This document shows, piece after piece, positions 10,481 to 21,133 of a DNA stretch of 64,000 nt. The DNA comes from Neoarius graeffei (lineage: Eukaryota; Chordata; Actinopteri; Siluriformes; Ariidae). Below the pieces are notes generated by a model. It saw nothing but the letters and a program-made list of their open reading frames with translations. It was not told where the DNA came from and searched no databases. The position numbers and the translations under genes were made by a program. How positions within the stretch are numbered: position 1 is the first letter of the stretch; the number at the start of each line of letters is the position of its first letter. The DNA lies in the NCBI RefSeq assembly GCF_027579695.1, contig NC_083582.1, positions 32,976,464-33,040,463 on the forward strand, given 5' to 3'.

Positions 10481-11204
10481 GTATATATTCTCAAATCACT
10501 TGTCTCTTTTTTGTTTCTGTTTAACATACCATTCTGACAGTTTGGCCATATTGAACAGCTTGTTGCACCTTCCATTAAAGTGTTCACTTTTGTACACATC
10601 TTCTTGCTTTATTCATTCAGTTGTGGGGAATGGTTAGTAAGGTTGATTCTGACCTAGGCTATGTTGAGGTCACATATCTACTTTTTAAGTTCATGCTATA
10701 GCGCATACAATTTTAGAGATATAGCCTACATGTGCATATGCATTCTTCTTGGTGTTCTCACAAACAGGTGAAATAAATCAGTTTAAATTTGGCCTATGGA
10801 CATAGCCTGGCCTATTCTCAGCCATTACAAAATCTGTTGTCTGACCATAATTTAACTGATCTGTATACCACTATGCTACTAGATAACAAAATGCCTTTTT
10901 GTTTTATTTCATGTGAGATGTTGATAAATGTGAGCTTCAACAAAATGATAAGAGCACCTCTCTGAGTGTCACGTTTACGTAAAAAAAAGGTGTGCGAGCA
11001 CAAGCATGGTCGCGCGCAAAGGTGTCCCGGTTTCAGACTAGGGAAATCTGGTCACCCTATATACGAGCTGATAGCCTAGTAGTAGAGTAGCCAATCAGAG
11101 CGTGCGATTGCTCATATCCAGTAAATGTGGATAGAATAATTAATGTTATTCACTTCACCTGTCAGTGGTTTTAAAGTTATGGCTGATCAGTGTACATCAC
11201 AGTG

Positions 11205-11515
11205 AGAATTAAACATAGATACAACAGGTACAATATACTAATACATAAACATATGCTGTAGGGCAAAAATATCAAAAACCTATTGTAAAGGCAGTGTTAA
11301 ATTGCATGAAATGCTTTGCACCCCTGGTTTCCATTACTGCCATTATGAATATTTCTGACCTGCCTGGATTCTTTCAAATTTTGCTTTTTACATCAAAACA
11401 ATATCAGTGACTATAGAAGGAGCAAATTTTGTCAAAGTTTTGAAATATTGGTGAATTTCCAATTCCTTTAAAAAGATACCCCATATCAACTTGGAGTGTA
11501 TTTTTTAAATCTCAT
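11205..11515. other. No recognisable feature
   Basis: AT-rich spacer between the Tc1 composite and a truncated SINE. No ORF or repeat ends seen. Confidence 0.5.
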
Positions 11516-11529
11516 AATATCACCCTTTA

Positions 11530-11664
11530 TCAGCCCTGTGATGACCTGGCGACTTGTCCAGGGTGTACCCCGCCTCTCGTCCATAGTCAGCTGGGATAAG
11601 CTCCAGCTTGCCTGCGACCCTGTAGAACAGGATAAGCGGCTACAGATAATGGATAGATGGAAGG
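11530..11664 (+). mobile_element. DANA-like SINE, strongly 5'-truncated
   Basis: Only the last 135 bp (from cagccctgtgatgacctgg to the tail with ggatagatgg) are present, yet a perfect 14-bp TSD, aatatcaccctttа, flanks it (11516-11529 and 11665-11678). This shows insertion of a truncated copy rather than later deletion. Confidence 0.9.
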
Positions 11665-11952
11665 AATATCACCCTTTACAGTACCTTTGCATTTCATAAG
11701 ATATGATAACACTAAGTGATAAAGTACAAAGTATTCATGAATAGCATCCAATGACCTCTTCAAGATCCTTTAGCAATTCAGATATAGGCACACTTTAATT
11801 AATTTATTTATTAAAATCCCTTGTACAATCAATTAATCATCAACATCTATTTTTGGCACGATATCAATAAAGTGAGTCCATTAAAAGAAGTTGTAAAGAT
11901 AAGATATGTGAAGTTATCAGCATGCTATCAACCAGTAATCACAGGAACATAA

Positions 11953-12030
11953 TAGATTAGATTAGATAGAACTTTATTGATCCCTTTGGGCAGGTTCCCT
12001 CAGGGAAATTAAGAATTTAGCAACAGGCAA
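11953..12030 (-). mobile_element. Jockey-like LINE 3' tail fragment
   Basis: attagattagatagaacttt followed by attgatccctttgggcaggt matches the 3' end of the LINE at 22715. A dead-on-arrival truncated copy, with about 240 bp of unassigned sequence to its right. Confidence 0.7.
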
Positions 12031-12271
12031 AGCATGATAATGGATGTGCTTAATAGCACAGGCTCCTAAAGATGGTCAGCATTTTTCAGAGAAGTACTGT
12101 GCATCATTTTATGATCTCTGTTCCTTGGAGAGTTTATTGAAATCTTGTCAGCAGTTTTCATTTATGATGCCTCTTCTCTCACACAAAAAAGTAACCTCAG
12201 CTAGCTTCTTAAACCTTTTAGCCAATGTAACAATATACATGTTGCATGTGTGACCAATAAGTGCTGAATTA

Positions 12272-13879
12272 CAGTGGTGCTTGAAAGTTTGTGAACCCTT
12301 TAGAATTGTCTATATTTCTGCATAAATATGACCTAAAACATCATCAGATTTTCACACAAGTCCTAAAAGTAGATAAAGAGAACCCAGTTAAACAAATGAG
12401 ACAAAAATATTATACTTGGTCATTTATTTATTGAGGAAAATGATCCAATATTGCATATCTGTGAGTGGCAAAAGTATGTGAACCTCTAGGATTAGCAGTT
12501 AATTTGAAGGTGAAATTAGAGTCAGGTGTTTTCAATCAATGGGATGACAATCAGGTGTGAGTGGGCACCCTGTTTTATTTAAAGAACAGGGATCTATCAA
12601 AGTCTGATCTTCACAACACATGTTTGTGGAAGTGTATCATGGCACGAACAAAGGAGATTTCTGAGGACCTCAGAAAAAGCATTGTTGATGCTCATCAGGC
12701 TGGAAAAGGTTACAAAACCATCTCTAAAGAGTTTGGATTCCACCAATCCACAGTCAGACAGATTGTGTACAAATGGAGGAAATTCAAGACCATTGTTACC
12801 CTCCCCAGGAGTGGTCGACCAACAAAGATCACTCCAAGAGCAAGGCGTGTAATAGTCGGCGAGGTCACAAAGGACCCCAGGGTAACTTCTAAGCAACTGA
12901 AGGCCTCTTTCACATTGACTAATGTTCATGTTCATGAGTCCACCACCAGGAGAACACTGAACAACAATGGTGTGCATGGCAGGGTTGCAAGGAGAAAGCC
13001 ACTGCTCTCCAAAAAGAACATTGCTGCTCATCTGCAGTTTGCTAAAGAGCACGTGGACAAGCCAGAAGGCTATTGGAAAAATGTTTTGTGGACGGAGGAG
13101 ACCAAATAGAACTTTTGGTTTAAATGAGAAGCGTTATGTTTGGAGAAAGGAAAACACTGCATTCCAGCATAAGAACCTTATCCCATCTGTGAAACATGGT
13201 GGTGGTAGCATCATGGTTTGGGCCTGTTTTGCTGCATCTGGGCCAGGATGGCTTGCCATCATTGATGGAACAATGAATTCTGAATTATACCAGCGAATTC
13301 TAAAGGAAAATGTCAGGACATCTGTCCATGAACTGAATCTCAAGAGAAGGTGGGTCATGCAGCAAGACAACGACCCTAAGCACACAAGTCATTCTACCAA
13401 AGAATGGTTAAAGAAGAATAAAGTGAATGTTTTGGAATGGCCAAGTCAAAGTCCTGACCTTAATCCAATCGAAATGTTGTGGAAGGACCTGAAGTGATCA
13501 GTTCATGTGAGGAAACCCACCAACATCCCAGAGTTGAAGCTGTTCTGTACAGAGGAACGGGCTAAAATTCCTCCAAGCTGGTGTGCAGGACTGATCAACA
13601 GTTACTGCAAACGTTTAGTTGCAGTTATTGCTGCACAAGGGGGTCACACCAGATACTGAAAGCAAAGGTTCACATACTTTTGCCACTCACAGATATGTAA
13701 TATCGGATCATTTTCCTAAATAAATAAATGACCAAGTATAATATTTTTGTCTCATTTGTTTAACTGGGTTCTGTTTATCTACTTTTAGGACTTGTGTGAA
13801 AATCTGATGATGTTTTAGGTCATATTTATGCAGAAATATAGAAAATTCTAAAGGGTTCACAAACTTTCAAGCACCACTG
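12272..13879 (+). mobile_element. Tc1-like transposon, full length, inactive
   Basis: A 1608-bp element flanked by TA (12270-12271 and 13880-13881). The terminal inverted repeats are about 200 bp, starting cagtggtgcttgaaagtttg, with an inner repeat of the same family (agtggcaaaagtatgtgaac at the left, its inverse at the right), the IR/DR layout of fish Tc1 elements. One transposase gene lies between. Confidence 0.93.
12639..13659 (+). pseudogene. Tc1 transposase pseudogene
   Basis: ATG at 12639 (MARTKEISEDLRKSIVD) opens the paired-like DNA-binding domain, including YKTISKEFGFHQSTVRQIV and the GRPTKI hook. A net 2-nt loss near 13105-13118 breaks the frame just after VLWTEETK. The rest continues in another frame through KHGGGSIMVWACF, the second catalytic Asp in QQDNDPKHTS and the Glu in SPDLNPIEMLW. 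A premature TGA lies at 13495-13497 (a CGA to TGA change is likely), and the natural stop is at 13657-13659. The first catalytic position reads WTEET where the family has WTDET, so even the repaired frame would lack a DD34E triad. Confidence 0.9.
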
Positions 13880-13881
13880 TA

Positions 13882-14214
13882 AGTGATGAGAGGAATTTTA
13901 TATGATTCATATCTGTCTTTTTTGGGACTACATGTGTAAAATTTGCTTACTGTCCAAAACTGAACACCTAGTGTACTGTGAAGCCTCTGTGTTGTCTTTG
14001 AACCAAGGTACAAACTGTGTGCAATCTAAATCACAGGACCATTCAAAGGTCATTGTTCAGGTCTTACACATCAGACAATAAAATAGCTTCATGTAGCTGA
14101 GTAGAAGCCACTCTGCAGTTTTGTGATCTTGTTTGAGCTCACAGGAAGGCAGTGATAACACAAATAGCCCATCAAATCAAATCTCAAGGTGGATGTGTTT
14201 CAACCACTGAAACA
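13882..14214. other. No recognisable feature
   Basis: Spacer between two Tc1 relics. No ORF or repeat structure identified. Confidence 0.5.
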
Positions 14215-14264
14215 CATTGGGTACCACTCATGTCAGCCAAGGACAGGAATCTGAGGCTTGACAT

Positions 14265-14428
14265 TACAGGCATGCTTATCCAGAGCAACATACCCAGAGC
14301 AGCCTGGGAAGTAGTTTGAGGTTAGGTGTCTTGTTCAAGGGCACTTCAGCCATTCTTGCTGGTCCAGGGAATTGAACCAGCACCCTTTTAGTCCCAAAGC
14401 AACTTCTCTATCCATTAGGCCAATGCTT
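14265..14428 (-). mobile_element. tRNA-derived SINE of a second family
   Basis: Read on the minus strand: ggcctaatggatagagaag (A-box region), then ctggttcaattccctgg (B-box region), then a body ending in ctctggataagcatgcctgt, a widespread fish SINE ending. It lies inside the Tc1 remnant. Confidence 0.6.
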
Positions 14429-14546
14429 CCTGAAATTGGATAGAAGATTGGAAAAACTTTGCCTTGTCTTGCTGCAACATGCTGATGGGAGGATCAGAAT
14501 TTGGCATGAATCCAAAGAGCCAACCTGCCTTGTGTCAACAGATCAG

Positions 14547-14675
14547 CAGTGGGTTTACCAAAAGCCTCTTAATGCTAAGGGCTTCTTAACTAGGAGAGAG
14601 AGTGTGTTCATCGTGCTGCTTGCACTACCATTTAATGCTGATCTTTGTGCTGCGATGCTTTTGGGAAATCCACCC
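14547..14675. mobile_element. Short MITE, CAG TSD (copy 1)
   Basis: A 129-bp element, ends cagtgggtttaccaaaag and, inverted, gggtggatttcccaaaag, flanked by cag on both sides (14544-14546, 14676-14678). A second copy, equally inside a Tc1-family element, is at 26775-26901. Confidence 0.65.
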
Positions 14676-15024
14676 CAGGCTGGTGGTGGTGGTGTAATGG
14701 TGTGGGGAATGTTTTTTTGGCCATGTAATACAGCAATATAACAAACAATTGAACATTGTTTGAATACCATAACCAATCTGAGCCTATCTCCTAGCACAAT
14801 AATGTCACAAAGTACGGTACATGCCATCTCAAACTGGTTCTGTGTACATGACAGTGATTTCGGTGTCCTTCAATATCCTTCTAAGTCACCTACTGACAAA
14901 TCTGGAGCTGGTTGAGCAAATTAACCCAAATGGCCATTATGAGGTTTCTGTGATCAAAAGCCTTGACCACCCTACAGTCAGCTTTACTGCTCAAGTGTTA
15001 GTGTGAATGGTTGCTCATCTCTGC

Positions 15025-15312
15025 ACTCTCAGAAAACAAAGTACATAATTTTACCTTTGTACCCCACTTACATGTACCCCATGTAGCCATTGTACTCCAG
15101 TACAATGGCTTGTCACTGGGGCAGTACTCTCTAATGTACTTATTTGTACCTTTTTATATAGTGCTTGGGAACATATGTGGACCTTTTTGTTCCCAAAAAG
15201 GTAAACAGTTACTTTGAAGTCCAATAATGAGCCCTAGGGGGTACATTAGTGTAGCTTGTACCTTGGGGGACAGAAATGGACTCCTACTGTACCCCTATTT
15301 CTAACAGTGTGT
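15025..15312. mobile_element. Small MITE with many GTACC motifs
   Basis: The ends actctcagaaaacaaagtac and gtacccctatttctaacagt are inverted and similar. The interior contains repeated gtacc/ggtac motifs on both strands. No coding potential. Confidence 0.45.
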
Positions 15313-15324
15313 GTTAGCAATAGC

Positions 15325-15446
15325 TTGGTGACCTGCCCAAAGTGTACCCCAGATCTCATCTGAGGTCCGCTAGGATTAGCTCCAGCTTCTCCTGCGATCC
15401 TGATGGACTTATACCCTCAGCGGTATAGATAATTGATGGATGGATG
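15325..15446 (+). mobile_element. Old SINE 3' fragment
   Basis: A diverged version of the DANA-like body (ggtgacctgcccaaagtgta ... tagctccagcttctcctgcg) with a gatggatgg tail. Confidence 0.6.
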
Positions 15447-15977
15447 TACAACATTTTATTTCCTGTTTAGGATTACTGTAACATTTAAGCATTTTATTGT
15501 TGGAAATATATATTTGTTGCAATGGGTTACCAGAAATTAACTTGGATGAATTGGCACAGCTTTTGAATACATCATCCTAACATACACATACTTGTGGTAC
15601 CTTCCTTGAGAATAATTAAATCAGTATCTGGTAACTGAGAATACTGTGTGGTGCAATCTCATAAGAATGACTTTAGCACCTTGTGGAATTAATATACAGT
15701 ATGGATATGATTCCATAAGATGTTGGAAACATTCCTTCCTGAGTTTTTTTTTTTTTTGGTTAGCAGACAGAAAAATGTCTGCTATGTGGGATCAGGGGTA
15801 CCATTACATACATGTTTTCATTTTTCAAAATTAACATGACATATATGTGAGACGCTATTCAAGGATTTCTATTGTTTCTGATATGTTAGGGCCTGCTATT
15901 ATGGTCAATATGTAACTATGTTTACAAAGAATTGGTGTGTATCCATGATGCAAAACAGAGATTAAACATATGTAGTC
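15447..15977. other. No recognisable feature
   Basis: AT-rich sequence between a SINE fragment and the 3' end of the RTE-like LINE. Nothing supportable. Confidence 0.5.
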
Positions 15978-16767
15978 TTATCATCAAGTGCTGTCTTCGA
16001 TATGAAGGTTGGCCACCATAGCTCTCCATTGCCCTCTATTCTCTGTGGTTCTTTTCACTTCCTCATAAGATGCCTTTGAACTAACTCCACTTCTTAATGT
16101 CATCACTCCATTTTGTTCTCTGCCTACCTCTTGCTCTGATACCACCAATTGTGCCTTCCAGAATCAGGTTAGCAAGTTTTCCTCCACTGCCGTGAAGTAC
16201 ATGCCCTGCATAACTCCTCTTCCATTGCATAAGATCATACAGTAGAGTCCTCTGAAAAGATTGTACATACAGTAGAGTCCATCTCAAAAGACTGTAGCCT
16301 GTTCTTGATGGAATTGGTGAACTGCCACGCTTCACATCTGTAGGTGACCACAGAAAAAATGTAGCATCTCAGTAACCTAATCTTCAACTCCATGCTGATA
16401 TGTCTTCTTAGGAACTCTTTGCATTCCCAGAACTTTACTTTTGAATTTACAATTCTTCTCTTCACCTACTTTGCATCTTCTGTTATAATGCTCCTGATAC
16501 TCCAAATCTTTTCCTTCTGCATGAACTATAAATCTATCAGGTATGGTCTTACTAATGCACATTGTTTTGGTCTTTTTCACATTCAGTTCCATTCCATACT
16601 CCTTACATGTGTTGCAGAGTGAGTCAAGCATTGCTTGAAGAGACTGAAAATTGCTAGCAAGCAGAACTGTATAATTTGTGTAGCAGATGTTGGTAATGTT
16701 TACTTCATTCAGTTTCACACGCTCGCAACTTTCTAAGGCTTCTTTGAGGAGGAACTCACTATATAGG
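15978..16767 (-). pseudogene. RTE-like reverse transcriptase, C-terminal half
   Basis: Minus-strand coding blocks are LYSEFLLKEAL..., ICYTNYTVLLAS (degenerate YADD box), GMELNVKKTKTMCIS (the usual LNxxKTK motif), then ISMELKIRLLRCYIFSVVTY, then KWSYAGHVL-like and GRQRTKWSDDIKKW endings typical of this LINE group. Frameshifts separate the blocks. No intact protein. Confidence 0.7.
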
Positions 16768-17085
16768 TGTGGCAGCAGGGGCGTGGCCGAGCGTCAGTCT
16801 GTGAATGGACGGTGGAGTCAGGGAAGGTGAGTGGTCATATTACCACACCTGTTATCAATTAATGTGTGTTTGTGTGTCTCTTACAGTGATGGTGCCCTAT
16901 AAAAGGAGTGAGAGGAATAGAGGAGGGGAGATCGAGGACCAGAACACAATAGTAGTCTGAGTGTGTGTGTATGAGTGTGTCCCCAACAAACAGAGTTGTG
17001 CTGAAAAGCAAAATAAAGAAAACTCACAAGCAAATAACAGCCTGCCATACTACTGTGCTCCACCCACATCCGGGCCGTTTCTACA
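16768..17085 (+). repeat. 5' LTR of the gmr1-like element
   Basis: 318 bp, starts TGTGGCAGCAGGGG and ends TTTCTACA (TG...CA). It holds a TATA box, ctataaaagg (near 16897), a polyadenylation signal, aataaa (near 17012), and is followed at once by the primer-binding site. No second LTR is present to estimate age. Confidence 0.85.
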
Positions 17086-17086
17086 G

Positions 17087-17104
17087 TGGTGCCGAAACCC
17101 GGGA
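17087..17104 (+). promoter_or_regulatory. Primer-binding site, tRNA-Phe type
   Basis: tggtgccgaaacccggga is complementary over 18 nt to the 3' end of eukaryotic tRNA-Phe (…TCCCGGGTTTCGGCACCA). It starts one base after the LTR end. Confidence 0.8.
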
Positions 17105-17112
17105 TTGCAGAA

Positions 17113-17985
17113 ATGAACAGCCCCATGGAGTCCTTGCTGCTTAAAGATCTTATCGATGCCCTCGCCACAGCACAGCAGAACCAGCATCAAGCACTGATTG
17201 CCCTCTGGAAGGAGCAGGAACAATGGTTCGAAGCCTTGATGCTGGCCCAACAAGAAGACCGCCAGGCATTCCGGCACCTGCTCGTGTTGGCGGTGTCCAT
17301 GACCGCCACTGGAGCGGACCCTCCCCACCTCACCCTAACAAAGATGGGTCCGCACGATGATCGAGAAGCCTTCCTCGTGCTCTTTGAGCAAGCAGCGGAG
17401 GTGTGGGGTTGGCCGGTCGAACAGCGCACAGCGCACCTCCTCCCCCTGCTGATGGGCGAGGCGCAGCTTGCAGTGCTGCAACTCCCTACCGACAGCTGGC
17501 TTCTGTATGCGGACCTCCGAAAAGCCATCCTCCAGCATGTCGGCCGCTCCCCAGAGCAACAGCAGCAGCGCTTCCGCTCACTGTACTTGGAGGAGGTCGG
17601 CCGACCATTTGCGTTCGGGCAACAACTCTGGGACGCCTGCCGGCGGTGGCCAAGGACTGACGACTGCAACGCCGAGGGAATTATCGACCTGGTGACACTG
17701 GAACAGTTCATCACACAACTTCCGGAAGGAATGGCAGAGTGGGTCCAGTGTCATCGCCCGGCGTCACTGGATCAAGCTATTGAGCTGGCAGAGGACCACA
17801 TGGTGGCAGTTCTGATGGCAGGAAGACGTGCTTCTCCTTCTCCTCTTTCCTCTCTCTCTCCCTCTGCTTCCCATCCTCGCCCCATTCCCCCACCGTGGGG
17901 GCCAGCTCACCCCAGTCGGCCCGACACACCCGTGGTGTCCTCCCAGTTTCCCCTTCCTTGTCTGTGTCTTCTCACCCCCAGGTGA
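17113..17985 (+). pseudogene. gag, capsid-like part
   Basis: I take the ATG at 17113 (MNSPMESLLL), just after the primer-binding site. A glutamine-rich N-terminal coiled segment is followed by a capsid/SCAN-like region: the GRPFAFGQQLWDACRRW and LEQFITQLPEGMAEWVQ blocks are of the sort related to vertebrate SCAN domains. It ends in a Ser/Pro-rich tail. The zinc knuckle that should end Gag lies in another frame (ORF from 17895), so a frameshift separates them between about 17895 and 17985; whether it is a mutation or a programmed shift cannot be told from one copy. Confidence 0.8.
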
Positions 17986-17989
17986 GTGA

Positions 17990-18368
17990 TGTCCGTAACA
18001 CCGGTGCAGAGGGAGAGCCTGGGCCAGTGTGCTGGTGCTGCGGGGAGCTGGGACATCTCCAAAATCAGTGCTCCGCGATGGAGGTGGGCACAGTGGTTCG
18101 GGTTCCCGACGCGCCAGAAACCGCCCTCAATCGGGCCGGAGTGTATCGTATACTGGTAAGTGTCCAAGGGGATACGTACCAGGCTTTGGTGGATTCCGGC
18201 TGTAACCAGACCTCAATCCACCAAAGCCTGGTGCAAGGTGAGGCATTGGGGAGAACACAAGTGGTGAACGTGTTGTGTGTGCATGGGGATGTTCACAACT
18301 ACCCTTTAGTGTCCGTCCACATTCTATTTTGGGGAGAAATGCATAGTGTAAAGCCGGCGGTTAACCTT
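17990..18368 (+). pseudogene. Zinc knuckle and aspartic protease of the gypsy element
   Basis: Frame starting upstream at 17895. The CCHC knuckle CWCCGELGHLQNQC (C-x2-C-x4-H-x4-C) binds nucleic acid in Gag of this group. About 50 residues later comes the protease motif LVDSGCNQTSIHQ, where the usual DTG/DSG catalytic triad reads DSG. The coding frame is cut at 18368 by the inserted solo LTR and resumes after 19960 in the matching frame. Confidence 0.8.
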
Positions 18369-19956
18369 TGTAGGTGCAATTGGTAATTAAGTGATCAATC
18401 TCATTAAATCAGTCTCATTAAATCTTAAATCAGTCTCATTAAACAATACCTTTAATTTTGGTGCTTAATAATAAATTACCAAACAGCTAAATTATGGTAT
18501 ATTCCAAATTATTATGATCACTTACCGTATTACACAACTCATATGCACCTTGGAATTCTTTGAGGTTGGGTGACTTCGAAAATATCGGAACACAAATAAA
18601 CACACAGTTTCAGTAATAAATGAATTTATTATAACAAAGATAAAAATGGATAATAGCAGTTGGAATCATTATATACAAATATGATATAGTGTGTGTGTGT
18701 GTGTGTGTGAGAGGCCTTATGGCCTAAGCAGGAGGCTAGTGTGGGATGCTAGCTAGGTATGTTTGTGTGTGTCCACGTGGTGTAGGGGTCACCATGTGGG
18801 ATTTGAGGAGAACAAAGGAGTTAGCTCTGGTTGCTAGCTAAGATGTGTTTGTGTCCACGTGGTGGACAAAGAGTTAGCCTGTGGGTGGCCTGAACAAAGA
18901 GTTAGCATGGATTGCTAGCTACCGGTAAGGTGTTTGTGTGTGGCCACGTGTTCTAAACAAAGGTTAGCCTAGCTTGCTAACGAGGCAAAAGAATTAGCCG
19001 TGTGGCTAGCTAAGGCCCCAAGAATCCTACCTCATGGAGTTAAGAACAAAGGAATGTTATCTAAGGTGCGGGGGAGGATGACCACGTGTTGGAGACAAAA
19101 GATTAGCTCTGTGTAGCTAACCAACCAGCTTATAGCATTACTAAATCCCCTGAAATCTTGATGAGGTCAAAATATGTGTAAGAATGAAATTAAGAGTGTT
19201 AGGAAGGAATAGAAGAAAGCATGCAACCTGTCTATTAAGCAATTGAGAGAACATAGAACAATTATGGAACACAAAATCAGTGTGCACACTTAAACAGTTC
19301 CTGAGGGTAAATTCACACTTCTTCATAAAGCTAATTACTAAGACTAGTTTTATGCCCAAAATTTGCCAGTCTTACTTCAGTATCTCGCCTCTACGTGAGA
19401 TTATGAGAAGATGTTCCGAGACTTTTGGAGTTTCACCGTTGTGGAGCACGTGAGTCGCTTCCGTGAAGGCAGAGTATTTCTTGGTCTGACGCGTGGTCAC
19501 TCGTGATGAAAAGAAATTCTCTGATCAGACAATGTGCACAGCGCTTTAATTAGAAGGATCCGGTCGCTTCTAAACTTAAATGAACTGTTCCGGGCTGCAG
19601 TTCGTAATGTTACTATAATAGACAAACAAAACCAGCTATAAGTCAACCGAGAGAGAGATAGCATGATTTAAATGTTCTACCGTGGCCAAGGGTAAACAAA
19701 AACCGTGTTGAATCGTATTGTCAGGAGAAAGACGTCTTTTCTTGGGTTTTCTGGTGCGGGGTATCTCTTTGTGTCCAGAAGGCTTGAAGTCCAGACGAGA
19801 GAGAGGGAGACGGAAGCGTTGTTCCATTACTTATGCCTTCAGGGAGGAAGTGATGTCATGGAGGACGTGACGTAGGTGATCCCGCCCAGGTGTGACGTAG
19901 GTCAACGCGGAAGTTGGCTGATGGGAAATGTAGTTCTTAAAGGGACTGTACCTACA
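18369..19956 (-). repeat. Solo LTR, probably of an endogenous retrovirus-type element
   Basis: A 1588-bp insert inside the gypsy pol region. It begins TGTAGGTGCAATT and ends ACTGTACCTACA (TG...CA, with a 7-bp inverted terminus). Flanks repeat cctt (18365-18368 and 19957-19960); the TSD may be 4 to 6 bp because of shared bases. Excision would keep the pol frame. The right third, read on the minus strand, has CRE-like tgacgtca/tacgtcac sites and looks promoter-like, which sets the orientation. Between 18740 and 19110 a degenerate tandem motif with gctagct and ccacgtgg recurs. No retroviral genes are present. Confidence 0.5.
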
Positions 19957-19960
19957 CCTT

Positions 19961-21133
19961 TGTCTCACCCACTCACTGATTTTGGGGACTGATTGGCCAG
20001 GATTTAAGGAGTTAATGGCACACATAGTAAAGAGTGGGTCCTGCAGTAATTCGTCTGGGGAAGACCCCGGACTAGCATTGGCGGGAGAAGCTGTCACAGA
20101 GCTGTCTACGTCAGCACCGCATCAGGGCGATACACAGAGTGAGGAGCACCGCGCCCCTTCTCCCTCTTTTGGGGATTCCCTTGGGGATTTCCCGTTAGAG
20201 CAGTTGCGAGACGGGACTCTGCGGAATTCATTTAACCAAGTGAGAGTAATCAATGGTCAAATTCTCCAGCCAAATGCGACGCCGGCCTTCCCCTACTTTT
20301 CTATTATTAAGGATAGGTTATACCTAGTGATGCAGGACACTCAAACTGGTGAAAAGATAACACAGTTATTAATCCCAAAGAGCTGTCGGAAACTCATATT
20401 CCAGGCGGCTCACTTTAATCCCATGGCCGGACACTTAGGGCAGGACAAAACACTAGCCCGAATAATGGCCCAGTTCTATTGGCCAGGGATTTGTGGGGAT
20501 GTCCGTCGGTGGTGTGCGGCGTGCCGCGAATGCCAATTAGTAAATCCCCCGGCCACTCCAAAAGCGCCTTTGCACCCTGTCCCTTTAATTGAGACCCCTT
20601 TTGAAAGAATTGGGATGGATCTCGTCGGGCCATTAGATCGGTCAGCACGGGGATATCACTTTATTTTAGTTCTGGTGGACTATGCAACACGATATCCAGA
20701 AGCAGTGCCTCTCCACAATATCTCAGCACGCAGTATTGCGGAAGCGCTCTTCCTCTTTATTGCCTGGGTCAGGATTCCGAAAGAAATCCTGACAGACCAA
20801 GGCACTACATTTATGTCACGCACACTGCGCAAACTGTATGGGTTACTGGGGATTAAGCCTATCTGCACCAGTGCCTATCACCCACAAACTGATGGCTTAG
20901 TGGAACGTTTTAATCGAACTCTCAAAAACATAATTTGGAAGTTCGTAAGCGAAGATGCATGTAATTGCGATAAGTGGCTTGAGCCCCTGTTATTTGCAGT
21001 AGGAGGGGTCCTGCAAGCCTCCACAGGTTTTTCACCATTTGAATTATTATATGGGCATAAGCCGCATGGCATTTTGGATGTACTACATGAAAATTGGGAG
21101 AAGGGGCCTTCATCTAATAAGAACGAAATTTAA
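19961..21133 (+). pseudogene. Integrase of the gmr1-like element
   Basis: After a short linker (LILGTDWPGF...) comes the HHCC zinc-binding domain: His in AAHFNPMAGHLG and the pair CAACRECQ. The DDE core follows, with the first Asp in RIGMDLVGPL, the second in ILTDQGTTF and the Glu in TDGLVERFNRTL, and a GFSPFELLYG block typical of gypsy integrases. All catalytic residues are present. The frame closes at a TAA (21131-21133) where the family has a sense codon, so the enzyme is separated from the downstream domain. It lies upstream of RT. Confidence 0.85.

Larger units (their letters stand above)
9305..11059 (+). mobile_element. hAT element, deletion derivative, exact 8-bp TSD
   Basis: The ends are tagggtgacc and ggtcaccctа in inverted orientation, followed by gtcccggttttaccgggac-type hairpins. 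The exact 8-bp duplication tatacgag flanks it (9297-9304 and 11060-11067). It keeps a putative 5' coding exon (9660-9770) but no catalytic core. An inner palindromic element occupies 9866-10480. A second copy in reverse orientation lies at 28068-29645. Confidence 0.9.
7674..11204. mobile_element. Tc1-family composite element with nested insertions
   Basis: Inverted ends cactgtgatttacaccaatc (from 7674) and cactgtgatgtacactgatc (read leftwards from 11204) continue inward through a shared ccactgacagg...gtgaataacatt block. Between them lie the internal inverted repeat 7739-8241, a SINE (8279), an unidentified MITE-like segment with a ggaataa/ttattc-type end, and a hAT element (9305-11059). The parent was a fish Tc1 family whose transposase begins with an MGKQKDLSDFDKGQ-type N-terminus, seen near 7829. 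No complete transposase is left. Confidence 0.6.
14215..14990 (+). mobile_element. Tc1-like transposase remnant carrying two inserts
   Basis: Scattered blocks of a second Tc1 family remain: gggtaccactcatgtcagcc at the left, a DGRIRIWHESKEP-like coding block near 14475, CLVSTDQ near 14528, then QAGGGGVMVWGMFFWP after 14675, and later fragments to about 14990. It was interrupted by a tRNA-derived SINE (14265-14428) and a 129-bp MITE (14547-14675). The 708-bp element at 26384-27091 has related flanking text and similar GGGTTCCACTC-type sequence, so it is the same family. Confidence 0.65.

Noticed and set aside
17403-17695. Plus-strand ORFs overlapping gag in other frames
   Set aside because: GC-rich coding sequence leaves alternative frames open; the gag frame has the family motifs.
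19961-21133. A host gene derived from an integrase (domesticated)
   Set aside because: It is in line and in frame with gypsy protease and RT parts, bounded by in-frame stops, with no sign of its own promoter or exons.
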